From an uncultured Oscillospiraceae bacterium (GTDB taxonomy: Bacteria; Bacillota; Clostridia; Oscillospirales; Oscillospiraceae), in contig CAKUOS010000001.1 in assembly GCA_934670025.1 (NCBI GenBank), positions 124,001 through 188,000 of the forward strand: a DNA stretch of 64,000 nt, read 5' to 3'. The translations under genes were made by a program, and so were the position numbers. How positions within the stretch are numbered: position 1 is the first letter of the stretch; each line of letters begins with the position of its first letter. Under the pieces are notes generated by a model. The model searched no databases, was not told the DNA's origin, and saw only the letters and a list, made by a program, of their open reading frames with translations. Positions 1 to 7,238 of the stretch are shown here, piece by piece.

Positions 1-219
1 GGCCTTGCGCGCGATGGACGCGATATCGATGTTTGCGGACGTGGTGATCTCGCCCATGACGAGCACCATGCCGGTCGTCGCGGCCGTCTCGCACGCGACG
101 CGGCCGGTGGGATCCTGCGCCAGCACGGCGTCGAGCACGCTGTCGGACACCAGATCGCACAGCTTGTCCGGATGGCCCTGCGTGACGGATTCGGATGTAA
201 AGATCTTTCTGTTATTCAT
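1..219 (-). CDS. metK: S-adenosylmethionine synthetase, N-terminal part
   Basis: The reverse strand reads [20 protein letters not shown] and continues through [22 protein letters not shown] and [11 protein letters not shown], which is the conserved N-terminus of methionine adenosyltransferase. The enzyme makes SAM from methionine and ATP in the cytoplasm; the GHPDK stretch belongs to its ATP/methionine site. Only the first 73 codons are in the window; the gene runs off the left edge. The ATG at 217-219 follows a GGAAAGGA ribosome-binding site. A SAM-I riboswitch with terminator precedes it, which independently supports the call. Confidence 0.97.
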   Translation of the reverse strand, partial: MNNRKIFTSESVTQGHPDKLCDLVSDSVLDAVLAQDPTGRVACETAATTGMVLVMGEITTSANIDIASIARKA

Positions 220-237
220 GTTGATTCCTTTCCGGGC

Positions 238-264
238 ATAAAAAAGCGCCCTGCCCGAGGGCAG
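238..264 (-). terminator. Intrinsic terminator of the metK SAM riboswitch
   Basis: On the minus strand a GC-rich hairpin (CTGCCCTCGGGCAGGGC) is followed directly by GCTTTTTT. It lies between the aptamer and the metK start codon, where the expression platform of an S-box leader should be. SAM-bound aptamer is expected to let this terminator form and stop transcription. Confidence 0.85.
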
Positions 265-284
265 AACGACAAACAGTTCTCTCC

Positions 285-377
285 CTCATCTTTCGATTCC
301 TTCGCCGGATTTGGCACCTTGCTTTTCAGCAGGTTGCCGGGTTTCATTGGGCCGTTCCCTCCACCGCTCTTGATAAG
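285..377 (-). ncRNA. SAM-I (S-box) riboswitch aptamer
   Basis: Read on the minus strand the segment starts CUUAUCAAGAG, then GGUGGAGGGA, ACGGCCCAAUGAAACCC, GGCAACC and GGUGCCAAAUCC, and closes with GAUGAG. These are the hallmark conserved blocks of the S-box aptamer, and the ends pair as helix P1 (CUUAUC/GAUGAG). Its place upstream of metK with a terminator between fits the known off-switch that represses SAM synthesis when SAM is plentiful. Confidence 0.97.
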
Positions 378-399
378 GCTTTTTTCACTTGTACCCTGT

Positions 400-427
400 A
401 TTATACCGTCGCCCGTAAAAAAGTCAA
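400..427 (-). promoter_or_regulatory. metK promoter
   Basis: On the minus strand TTGACT (422-427) and TATAAT (400-405) are separated by 16 nt, immediately upstream of the SAM riboswitch. This is a near-consensus housekeeping sigma promoter. Confidence 0.8.
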
Positions 428-546
428 GGGTTTGAACGGAAAAACTTTTGCCGATACTTTTTTGTGAAGATTGTTTACATTTATGCTCTGGATTTTTATT
501 CCCGGAGCCGGTATCATGAAAGTTACCAATCAGGAGGGTGAGACAT

Positions 547-1446
547 ATGAAGGATCTTCGCAGGCGGTTCGAGCGCTTCTGCCTGAAAAACAGGAACCGG
601 GGCATCCCGAACCTGATGCTCTATATCGCCATCGGCAATCTGATCGTGTACGTGCTGTCGGTCATCGACCCGAGCAACGTCGTCTACCGCTATCTGTGCT
701 TCAGCCGCTCTTCCATCCTGCACGGGCAGGTGTGGCGGCTGGTGACGTACATCTTTACGTATCTGCTCGACACGTCGGGCTGGTCGTTCTTCCTCGCGGC
801 GGTGTCGCTGTTCTGCTATTATCAGTTCGGCAAGATCCTCGAGAGCTATTGGGGCGTGTTCCGCTTCAACCTCTATTATCTCGCGGGCGTTGTGCTGACC
901 GATCTGGCCGCGATCGTGCTCGGCTCCGGTGCAGACGCGACGGCGCTGAACCTCAGCCTGTTTCTCGCCGTGGCGACCATCGCGCCCGAGGCGCGCGTGC
1001 TGCTGTTTTTCGTGATCCCGATCAAGATGAAGTACATGGCGTGGGTGTATCTGGGCTTCTCGGTGCTGAATGTGGCGATGTATCTGCGGCTGTACGGGCT
1101 TTTGTCGTTTGCGTGGCTGCTGCCCGTCGTGCCGCTTCTGAACTATTTCCTGTTTTTCGGCAGCGACATCAAAAACATCTTCCCCAACACCTGGCGCGTC
1201 AAGCCGCGCAAAAATTACCGCACGACAGCCGCGCACGAAAAGCCGAACGCCGACTGGGCCGCGTCCTACCGCTCAAAGACCGGCGAAAAGCCCTACCGGC
1301 ACAAGTGCACCGTCTGCGGACGGACGGATACGGACTATCCGAACCTCGAATTCCGCTACTGCTCGAAGTGCAGCGGCTATTACTGCTACTGCATCGACCA
1401 TATCAACAACCACGTCCACATCACGACGCCCCCGGAAAAGAAATGA
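547..1446 (+). CDS. Rhomboid-like membrane protein with C-terminal zinc ribbon
   Basis: This 299-residue protein has an N-terminal basic stretch, about six hydrophobic segments (roughly residues 25-205) and a cytosolic tail. The layout and the segment FFVIPIKMKYMAW resemble rhomboid/derlin-type proteins. The catalytic GxSG serine motif of rhomboid proteases is not visible; the equivalent segment reads ALNLSLFLAVATIAPE, so it is probably a pseudoprotease. The tail carries CTVCG, YCSKC, CYCIDH and NNHVH, a Cys/His cluster that should bind zinc. ATG at 547 was chosen over GTG at 538 because AGGAGGG (532-538) sits 8 nt before it. It appears monocistronic, with a terminator just downstream. Function and any substrate are unknown. 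Confidence 0.75.
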   Translation: MKDLRRRFERFCLKNRNRGIPNLMLYIAIGNLIVYVLSVIDPSNVVYRYLCFSRSSILHGQVWRLVTYIFTYLLDTSGWSFFLAAVSLFCYYQFGKILESYWGVFRFNLYYLAGVVLTDLAAIVLGSGADATALNLSLFLAVATIAPEARVLLFFVIPIKMKYMAWVYLGFSVLNVAMYLRLYGLLSFAWLLPVVPLLNYFLFFGSDIKNIFPNTWRVKPRKNYRTTAAHEKPNADWAASYRSKTGEKPYRHKCTVCGRTDTDYPNLEFRYCSKCSGYYCYCIDHINNHVHITTPPEKK

Positions 1447-1453
1447 TCCGGTT

Positions 1454-1487
1454 CCCGCTCTGCATTTTCACGCAGAGCGGGATTCTT
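1454..1487 (+). terminator. Terminator after rhomboid-like gene
   Basis: A perfect 10-bp stem, CCCGCTCTGC / GCAGAGCGGG, with an 8-nt loop lies 8 nt after the stop codon and is followed by ATTCTT. The short, imperfect T tail makes it a moderate terminator. Confidence 0.65.
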
Positions 1488-1488
1488 C

Positions 1489-1518
1489 TGCAACGCTTTC
1501 GCCCGTTCTGCGACTATA
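1489..1518 (+). promoter_or_regulatory. Possible ECF-type promoter of the sigma/anti-sigma pair
   Basis: TGCAAC (CAAC at 1491-1494) is followed 16 nt later by CGAC (1511-1514) and TATAAG. A CAAC-containing -35 and a CG(T/A)C -10 at this spacing are typical of promoters read by ECF sigma factors, which often drive their own gene. This is a weak motif match only. Confidence 0.35.
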
Positions 1519-1560
1519 AGGGCAAAGACGTCTTGAACGATATGCAAAGGAGGGATCGCT

Positions 1561-2127
1561 ACGGACGATAATACGATCCTGCGGCGTCTGAAAAAGCAGG
1601 ACGCCGCGGCGCTCGAAGCCGCCGTCACGCAATACGGCGCATACGTCGCGGCGGTCATTGAAAACCAGCTCGGCAGCTTCGCCGTGCGGCAGGATGTGGA
1701 GGAGCTCGCCTCCGACACGTTCGTCGCGCTGTGGCAGTCGGCGGACACGATCACGAGCGGCCGTCTGCGCGGCTGGCTCGGCCGCGTGGCAAGAAACCGC
1801 GCCGTCAGCTTTCTGCGCAGGCAGCATCTGCGCTTCGCGCAGCAGGAGGACGTTTTCTGCGTCGACGACCGCGACGCGCAGCGGCTGCTCGAGGAAAAGG
1901 AGCGCCGCGCGCTCGTGCAGCAGGCGCTGCTGGCGCTTTCGGACGAGGACCGCGAGCTGATGCTGCGGCGGTATTTCTACAACCAGTCCGCCGAGCAGAT
2001 CGCGCGCGAAAAGGACATGAACCCCGGCACGGTGCGAAGCCGCCTCTGCCGGGCACGGCAGGCCATGCGGGCCGAATTGGAGAAAGGAGGCATCCGGTTT
2101 GAAGATCTCTGTGCAGAGGCTCTTTGA
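1561..2127 (+). CDS. RNA polymerase sigma factor, ECF family
   Basis: The protein (188 codons from position 1561) has an ECF sigma-70 layout. Region 2 is DVEELASDTFVALWQ and GRLRGWLGRVARNRAVSFLRR. Region 4 is LLALSDEDRELMLRRYFYNQSAEQIARE followed by the helix-turn-helix MNPGTVRSRLCRARQAM. The open frame with sigma-like sequence extends upstream to DNTILRRLKKQDAAALEAAV, but there is no ATG, GTG or TTG there. The strong Shine-Dalgarno AAGGAGGG (1547-1554) points to ACG at 1561, so either ACG is used or the start codon has mutated; the next standard in-frame start (ATG 1684) would cut into region 2. The 3' end overlaps the next gene by 29 nt, implying coupled translation with its likely regulator. 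Confidence 0.8.
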   Translation, partial: TDDNTILRRLKKQDAAALEAAVTQYGAYVAAVIENQLGSFAVRQDVEELASDTFVALWQSADTITSGRLRGWLGRVARNRAVSFLRRQHLRFAQQEDVFCVDDRDAQRLLEEKERRALVQQALLALSDEDRELMLRRYFYNQSAEQIAREKDMNPGTVRSRLCRARQAMRAELEKGGIRFEDLCAEAL

Positions 2128-2986
2128 TGACTGTGAAGACGAAACGGTGCAGCTGACGACAGACGCCGACACCGCTGCAATTTTGAAAAAAACGATGGAA
2201 AAGCTGCCAAAGGCGCGCAAAAAGCGCCCGCTGCGCCTGATTCTGATCGCCGCGGCGGCGGTCGCGGTGCTCTGCGGCGCGGCGGCGGTCGCGCACTATG
2301 CGTCGATCGCGCCGAACGACCGGCAGTATCTCTCGCCCGACGTGCGGGTCTACGACGCGGAGACGGGACAGACCGTCATCAAGGACGTTCCGTTCGAGTG
2401 GGATGACGGCATCCGCTTCGATACCGGCGGCAAAACGAGCGGCAAGCGCTGCGGCGTGCAGCTCGGCTGGCTCCCGGAGGAGCGGAAGCACACCGGCTTC
2501 ACGACCACCGTCTATGACCGTCTGGCCTACAACACTCCCTATGTCGCCAACGCGCTCAGCGACGAGGACAAGGCCCTCGCGCAGGAGGCCATCACCTATA
2601 CATTCGACGCGCTCAGCCTCAACGACGACAACAGCCTGGTCAAGACCTACGGCGTCGAGTGCTATTCGGCGGATACCGTCGGCAGCTGCGACTTCCTCTG
2701 CGGCGGCACCGACACGGAGCTCGTCAAGGAAGGCATGATCAACAATCTCTATGCCGTCTGGGTCGTGAGCCGCTATACGACCCACACGGCCGAAACCGAC
2801 GAAGCGGTCGAGCGGGAGCTTCCGATGCTCTTCCTCTACGACCCGGAAAAGCTCTGCGTCGTCTCCATCTCCGCGGACTGGGACATCGCGGAAAAGATCG
2901 CCGCCGGGCTGACCATCATCGAGACAACGGTCAATACGCCCGCGCCGTCGGAGCGCGGCTTCGTCTGGACCGGCGGCGTCGGCTGA
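2099..2986 (+). CDS. Membrane-anchored partner (putative anti-sigma factor) of the ECF sigma
   Basis: This is a 295-residue protein with a short cytosolic N-terminus (about 46 residues), one transmembrane helix (LRLILIAAAAVAVLCGAAAVA, about 46-66) and a large extracytoplasmic domain without a family I can name. It starts with TTG at 2099, 8 nt after AAAGGAGG, inside the end of the sigma gene. The topology and the overlap are those of anti-sigma factors that hold an ECF sigma at the membrane. The classical zinc-binding HxxxCxxC anti-sigma motif is absent, so the role is inferred from context. Confidence 0.65.
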   Translation: MKISVQRLFDDCEDETVQLTTDADTAAILKKTMEKLPKARKKRPLRLILIAAAAVAVLCGAAAVAHYASIAPNDRQYLSPDVRVYDAETGQTVIKDVPFEWDDGIRFDTGGKTSGKRCGVQLGWLPEERKHTGFTTTVYDRLAYNTPYVANALSDEDKALAQEAITYTFDALSLNDDNSLVKTYGVECYSADTVGSCDFLCGGTDTELVKEGMINNLYAVWVVSRYTTHTAETDEAVERELPMLFLYDPEKLCVVSISADWDIAEKIAAGLTIIETTVNTPAPSERGFVWTGGVG

Positions 2987-3022
2987 TTTTCCGCTTTCAC
3001 CCATGCAAAACGCAGCCGCTGC

Positions 3023-3051
3023 TTGCTTTTCCGCTCCGCGCGCGGTATACT
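3023..3051 (+). promoter_or_regulatory. Promoter of aspartate aminotransferase gene
   Basis: TTGCTT (3023-3028) and TATACT (3046-3051) are 17 nt apart, about 50 nt upstream of the ATG at 3103. Confidence 0.6.
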
Positions 3052-3102
3052 GAAAGAAGGCAGCCGCTGCTGCAAAGTATGGATGGAAGAAAGGATATCA
3101 TC

Positions 3103-4374
3103 ATGGCTACAGCATACCAGAACCTGACCCCTGCGGAACGCGAAGCGGAATACGCTGCCGTCAAGGCGCAATACGACGCGCTGAAGGCAAAAGAACTCAA
3201 GCTCAACATGGCCAGAGGCAAGCCCGGCAAAGAGCAGCTCGATCTTGTCAGCGGCATTCTGACCGTTTTATCCACCCCCGAGGACTGCGTGTCCGACGGC
3301 GTCGACGCGCGCAACTACGGCGAGCTTTCCGGCCTGAAGGCCGCGAAGGAATACTGGGCCGACGTGCTCGGCTGCAAGCCCGAGGAGTGTTTCATCGGCG
3401 GCAACGCCTCGCTGACGCTCATGTACGATCTCGTGTCCAAGGGCTATACCCACGGTCTGGCGCACTCGGAAAAGCCGTGGTGCAGGCTCGACACCGTCAA
3501 GTGGCTCTGCCCGGCTCCCGGCTACGACCGGCATTTCAAGATCACCGAGTCGTTCCGCTTTGAGCTCATCACCATCCCCATGACCCCGACCGGCCCGGAC
3601 ATGGACAAGGTCGAAGAGGCGATCAAGGACCCGGCTGTCAAGGGTATGTGGTGCGTGCCGAAATACTCCAACCCCGAGGGCATCGTCTACTCCGACGAGA
3701 CGATCCGCCGCATCGCCGCGATGAAGCCCGCCGCGCCCGATTTCGCCCTCATGTGGGACAACGCCTACTGCGTCCACGAATTTGACGGCGATTTCGTCCC
3801 GTTCGACGACATCCTCACGCTCTGCCGCGAGGCCGGCAACCCCGATATGGTCTACGAATTCGCCTCCACGTCCAAGATCACGCTGCCCGGCGCGGGCTTC
3901 TCCGTCATGGCCACGAGCGAAGCGAACCAGGCGTATCTGCAAAAGCTCATCGGCATCCAGACCATCTCCTATGACAAGGTCAATTCCCTGCGCCACGTGC
4001 GCTATCTCAGGGATAAGGCCCACACGCTGGAGCTGATGAAAAAGCACGCGGCCGTTCTGAACCCGAAGTTCCAGTGCGTGCTGCGCCATCTGGACTCCGA
4101 GATCGCGCCGCTCGGCATCGCCACGTGGCAGCGGCCGAAGGGCGGCTATTTCGTCTCGGTCAACACAAAGCCCGGTCTTGCAAAGCGCACGCTGGCGCTG
4201 TGCAAGGAGGCCGGCGTCGTCATGACCGGCGCGGGCGCGACGTTCCCGTATGGCCGCGATCCGCAGGACTCCAACATCCGCATCGCGCCGTCGCTGCCGC
4301 CGGTCGCGGAGCTGGAGCAGGCGATGGAGATCTTCTGCGCGAGCCTGCGGCTGGCCGCGCTGGAGCAGAAATAA
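3103..4374 (+). CDS. Aspartate aminotransferase, subgroup Ic (PLP-dependent)
   Basis: A 423-residue fold-type I aminotransferase. It shows the markers of the Ic aspartate aminotransferases: LNMARGKPG near the N-terminus, YGELSG, NASLTLMYD, WLCPAPGYDRHF, PKYSNPEG, MWDNAYCVHEF (PLP-ring aspartate) and STSKITLPGAGF. The Schiff-base lysine is residue 258 by count from the ATG. It should interconvert aspartate/2-oxoglutarate and oxaloacetate/glutamate in the cytoplasm. The ATG at 3103 has GAAAGGA 8 nt upstream. The gene stands alone between a good promoter and a strong terminator. Some members of this family annotated as MocR-like or alanine-glyoxylate aminotransferases differ in substrate, so aspartate specificity is by family similarity. 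Confidence 0.88.
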   Translation: MATAYQNLTPAEREAEYAAVKAQYDALKAKELKLNMARGKPGKEQLDLVSGILTVLSTPEDCVSDGVDARNYGELSGLKAAKEYWADVLGCKPEECFIGGNASLTLMYDLVSKGYTHGLAHSEKPWCRLDTVKWLCPAPGYDRHFKITESFRFELITIPMTPTGPDMDKVEEAIKDPAVKGMWCVPKYSNPEGIVYSDETIRRIAAMKPAAPDFALMWDNAYCVHEFDGDFVPFDDILTLCREAGNPDMVYEFASTSKITLPGAGFSVMATSEANQAYLQKLIGIQTISYDKVNSLRHVRYLRDKAHTLELMKKHAAVLNPKFQCVLRHLDSEIAPLGIATWQRPKGGYFVSVNTKPGLAKRTLALCKEAGVVMTGAGATFPYGRDPQDSNIRIAPSLPPVAELEQAMEIFCASLRLAALEQK

Positions 4375-4390
4375 TTCCCATATACAGCAG

Positions 4391-4426
4391 GGACGCGCTG
4401 CATCCGCAGCGCGTCCTGTTTTTTTG
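4391..4426 (+). terminator. Strong terminator after aminotransferase gene
   Basis: An 11-bp perfect stem (GGACGCGCTGC / GCAGCGCGTCC) with loop ATCC is followed by TGTTTTTTT, beginning 17 nt after the stop codon. Confidence 0.92.
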
Positions 4427-4453
4427 ATGACAGAAAAGATTTTCCAGCGAGCC

Positions 4454-4634
4454 GTAGGGGCCGATGCCCACTCGGCCCGAGGGTTTCGACCTCTCAGTCA
4501 GCCTTCGGCTGACAGCTCCCCTTCACAAGGGGAGCCTTGGATTTTGCACCGTCCAAAGCCTCCCCTTCACAAGGGGAGGTGGCTCGGCAAAGCCGAGACG
4601 GAGAGGTCTGGCCGATGTGGGCATCGGCCCCTAC
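4454..4634. repeat. MITE-like inverted-repeat element
   Basis: A 181-bp non-coding element. The left end (4454-4477) begins GTAGGGGCCGATGCCCAC; the right end (4610-4634) is its near-perfect reverse complement, GGCCGATGTGGGCATCGG then CCCCTAC. Inside this pair lies a second one, GACCTCTC (4488-4495) and GAGAGGTC (4601-4608). Between them are further hairpins: CAGCC-TTCG-GGCTG, two copies of CTCCCCTTCACAAGGGGAG (4515-4535 and 4559-4579 regions), and GGCTCGGCAAAGCCGAG. There is no ORF. Related single modules occur at 45874-45898 and 57639-57682. It lies between a terminator and the 3' end of the ABC exporter gene. This also accounts for the 313-bp gene-free stretch 4375-4687. Confidence 0.8.
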
Positions 4635-4687
4635 ACAAATTTGAAAGACCAACGCAAAGGGGTACAGTCCCGCAAGTTTGGGCCGTA

Positions 4688-6436
4688 TTATGCCAGCAGA
4701 TTCTGCGTGCGGCACAGATCGGCGTACATCCCGTTCTTTTGCAGCAGCGCCTCGTGCGTGCCCTGCTCGGCGATGCGTCCGTCGGCGATGACGACGATCT
4801 CGCCGGCCGACCGGATGGTCGACAGCCGGTGCGCGATGATGAGCGTCGTGCGGTTCTTCGCCAGCTCGTCGAACGCGTGCTGGATCTTCGATTCCGTCAG
4901 CGAATCGAGCGCGCTCGTGGCCTCGTCGAGGATCAGAATCGGCGGATTTTTGAGGAAAATGCGCGCGATGGAGATGCGCTGCTTCTGTCCGCCTGACAAC
5001 AGCGTTCCGCGCTCGCCGACATACGTGTCGAACCCGTCGGGCATGGCCATAATGTCGTCGTAGATCTCCGCGCGCTTCGCCGCCTCGACGATCTCGTCCA
5101 TCGTCGCGTCCGGGCGGCCATAGCGGATGTTTTCCAAAATCGAATCGGCAAACAGGAACACATCCTGCTGCACGATGCCGATGGCGCGGCGCAGACTCTG
5201 CTGTGTGACGGCGCGCACGTCGCGCCCGTCGATGCGTACCGCGCCGCCCGTCACGTCGTAAAAGCGCGGAATGAGCTGGCAGAGCGTGCTCTTGCCGCCG
5301 CCCGACGGTCCGACGACCGCAACGGTACGCCCGGCCGGGATCTGAAGCGATACGTCGTGCAGCACGGGCAGATCGCCGTCATACGAAAAGCCCACATGAT
5401 CGATCGAAATGTCGCCGTGCACGTGCGAAAGCGTCTCGGCGTCCGGTGCGTCGTGCAGCTCGGGCGCGGTGCGCATGATCTCGAGGAATCGGCCGAAGCC
5501 CGCCGTGCCGTTGGCAAACAGCTCGGAGAAGTTGGCCAGCTTCCGCACGGGATTGACAAACGAGGTGATATACAGCGTAAACGTCAGCAGGTCGACCGTG
5601 TCCATCTCGCCCTTCATGATGAGTCCGCCGCCGACCGCGATGACCGCAACAGACAGCGCGCTCATGAAAAACTCCATGACAGCCATGAAAATGCCCATTT
5701 CGCGGTGGAACATCTTTTTGGAGGTCTTGTAGATGTCATTGGAGCGGTTGAATTTTTCCTCCTCGACCCATTCGTTGGCGAACGCCTTGGCCGTGCGCAT
5801 CCCGGACAGCGACGATTCGATGTCGGCGTTGATGGCGCCGGTCTTCTGCTTGACGCGGCGCGACGCGGTGCGCATGGCCTTGCGCCGGGTAAACATGACG
5901 GCGAGGAACACCGGGATCAGCACCGCCACGACGAGCGTCAGCCGCCACTCGATCGTACCCATGACGATGAGCGCGCCGATGATCGTGATCGTGGAGATGA
6001 ATAAGTCCTCCGGGCCGTGGTGCGCAAGCTCGGTGATCTCGAACAGATCCGTCGTCATGCGGCTCATGAGCTGGCCGGTGCGGTTGCGGTCGTAAAACTC
6101 AAAGCCCAGCTCCTGCATATGGGTGAAGAGCGCCGCGCGGATGTCGGCCTCGACGCGGATGCCGAACGTGTGGCCCCAGTAGGTGATGATGAAATACAGC
6201 ACCGACCGCACCGCATACGCCGCCAGCACCACGCCCATGACGACAAAAAACGTCCGGTAGGCGTTCTGCGGCAGGAGCGTGCGCATCGCGTAGCGCGAGA
6301 CGATCGGGTACGCCAGATCGACCAGCGCCACGACGAGCGCACAGGCCATATCCAGAAAAAACAGCCCGCGGTGGGGCTTAAAAAACGAAAGGAAAATCGA
6401 AAGACCGTTTTTCTTCCGATACTGCTCTGTCGTCAT
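4688..6436 (-). CDS. ABC transporter, fused permease/ATPase (MsbA/MdlB type exporter)
   Basis: This 582-residue half-transporter has six membrane helices in an ABC type-1 exporter domain (about 1-310) followed by the nucleotide-binding domain. Walker A is GPSGGGKST, the signature LSGGQKQR, Walker B ILILDEATS and the H-loop IIAHRLST. It probably works as a homodimer exporting lipids or drugs, since no partner half lies next to it; the substrate cannot be told from sequence. The ATG at 6436 (MTTEQYRKKNGL) was chosen because a longer N-terminus would run through the promoter; GGAGAAAAC precedes it. It is transcribed divergently from the pseudouridine synthase gene, sharing a -35 element. Confidence 0.93.
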   Translation of the reverse strand: MTTEQYRKKNGLSIFLSFFKPHRGLFFLDMACALVVALVDLAYPIVSRYAMRTLLPQNAYRTFFVVMGVVLAAYAVRSVLYFIITYWGHTFGIRVEADIRAALFTHMQELGFEFYDRNRTGQLMSRMTTDLFEITELAHHGPEDLFISTITIIGALIVMGTIEWRLTLVVAVLIPVFLAVMFTRRKAMRTASRRVKQKTGAINADIESSLSGMRTAKAFANEWVEEEKFNRSNDIYKTSKKMFHREMGIFMAVMEFFMSALSVAVIAVGGGLIMKGEMDTVDLLTFTLYITSFVNPVRKLANFSELFANGTAGFGRFLEIMRTAPELHDAPDAETLSHVHGDISIDHVGFSYDGDLPVLHDVSLQIPAGRTVAVVGPSGGGKSTLCQLIPRFYDVTGGAVRIDGRDVRAVTQQSLRRAIGIVQQDVFLFADSILENIRYGRPDATMDEIVEAAKRAEIYDDIMAMPDGFDTYVGERGTLLSGGQKQRISIARIFLKNPPILILDEATSALDSLTESKIQHAFDELAKNRTTLIIAHRLSTIRSAGEIVVIADGRIAEQGTHEALLQKNGMYADLCRTQNLLA

Positions 6437-6469
6437 ATGTGTTTTCTCCGTTTCTGTGTGGTGCTTCCT

Positions 6470-6521
6470 ATTATACCGGCCCGCGGAACAGATTGCAAGC
6501 CGCGGTCTTTTCTGATAAAAT
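6470..6521. promoter_or_regulatory. Divergent promoters sharing one palindromic -35 hexamer
   Basis: TTGCAA at 6493-6498 is its own reverse complement. To the right TAAAAT (6516-6521) lies 17 nt away, serving the RluA-type gene. To the left, on the minus strand, TATAAT (6470-6475) also lies exactly 17 nt away, serving the ABC exporter gene. Both promoters have optimal spacing and would compete for polymerase. Confidence 0.75.
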
Positions 6522-6545
6522 GGGCAAAAAGCGAGGGGATTTTGT

Positions 6546-7238
6546 ATGATTCCGATTTTGCAGGAGACAGCCGCGTTCGTCGTCTGCCTGAAGCCCGCGG
6601 GCGTCAGCTCGCAGGGCGAGGCCGGCAGCGCGCTGCCGCAGCTGCTCAAAAATCAGCTCAAATGCGATATTTTCCCGGTGCACCGGCTCGATCAGGCCGT
6701 CGGCGGTGTGATGGTCTATGCCAAAACGGCAAAGGAGGCCGCGCGCCTGTCCGCGTGCATCGCCGCCGGGACGTTCGATAAGACGTATCTGGCCGTCGTG
6801 GCCGGCTGCCCTGCGGAAGCGCGCGGCGAGTGGGAAGATCTGCTCTTCCACGACCGCGCGAAAAACAGGACCTACGTCGTCAGGCGCCTGCGCGGCGGCG
6901 TAAAAAAAGCGCGGCTGGCATACGAAGTCCTTGCCGCGCAGGATGAAAAAAGCCTTGTGCGCGTGCGGCTGTATACCGGCCGCACACATCAGATCCGCGT
7001 CCAGTTCGCCTCGCGCGGTTTCCCGCTCGCGGGCGACGGAAAATACGGCAGCCGCGACCACGGCTGCACGTGCGCGCTGTGGTCGCACCTGCTGGAATTC
7101 CCGGCCGCAGACGGCCGCATCCTGTCCTTCTGCGCGCCGATGCCGGCCGGTTATCCGTGGGATGCGTTCAGGGCTGCTTATTCCGGTTCTGCCGGCGCAT
7201 CCGGCTCAGGTGCCGCTCAAAATACCCCTGCGAAATGA
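6546..7238 (+). CDS. RluA-family pseudouridine synthase
   Basis: A 230-residue protein of the RluA/RsuA-like superfamily that isomerises uridine to pseudouridine in RNA. The catalytic motif is HRLDQAVGG, with the nucleophilic aspartate at residue 49. LYTGRTHQIRVQFA and GDGKYG are the other conserved blocks. It lacks an S4 RNA-binding domain and is shorter than RluC/RluD, so the RNA target is open. The start (ATG 6546) follows GCGAGGGG. The final 20 or so residues (SGSAGASGSGAAQNTPAK) look non-native: they are read across the 3' end of the convergent MocR gene, overlapping it by 71 bp. Confidence 0.88.
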   Translation: MIPILQETAAFVVCLKPAGVSSQGEAGSALPQLLKNQLKCDIFPVHRLDQAVGGVMVYAKTAKEAARLSACIAAGTFDKTYLAVVAGCPAEARGEWEDLLFHDRAKNRTYVVRRLRGGVKKARLAYEVLAAQDEKSLVRVRLYTGRTHQIRVQFASRGFPLAGDGKYGSRDHGCTCALWSHLLEFPAADGRILSFCAPMPAGYPWDAFRAAYSGSAGASGSGAAQNTPAK

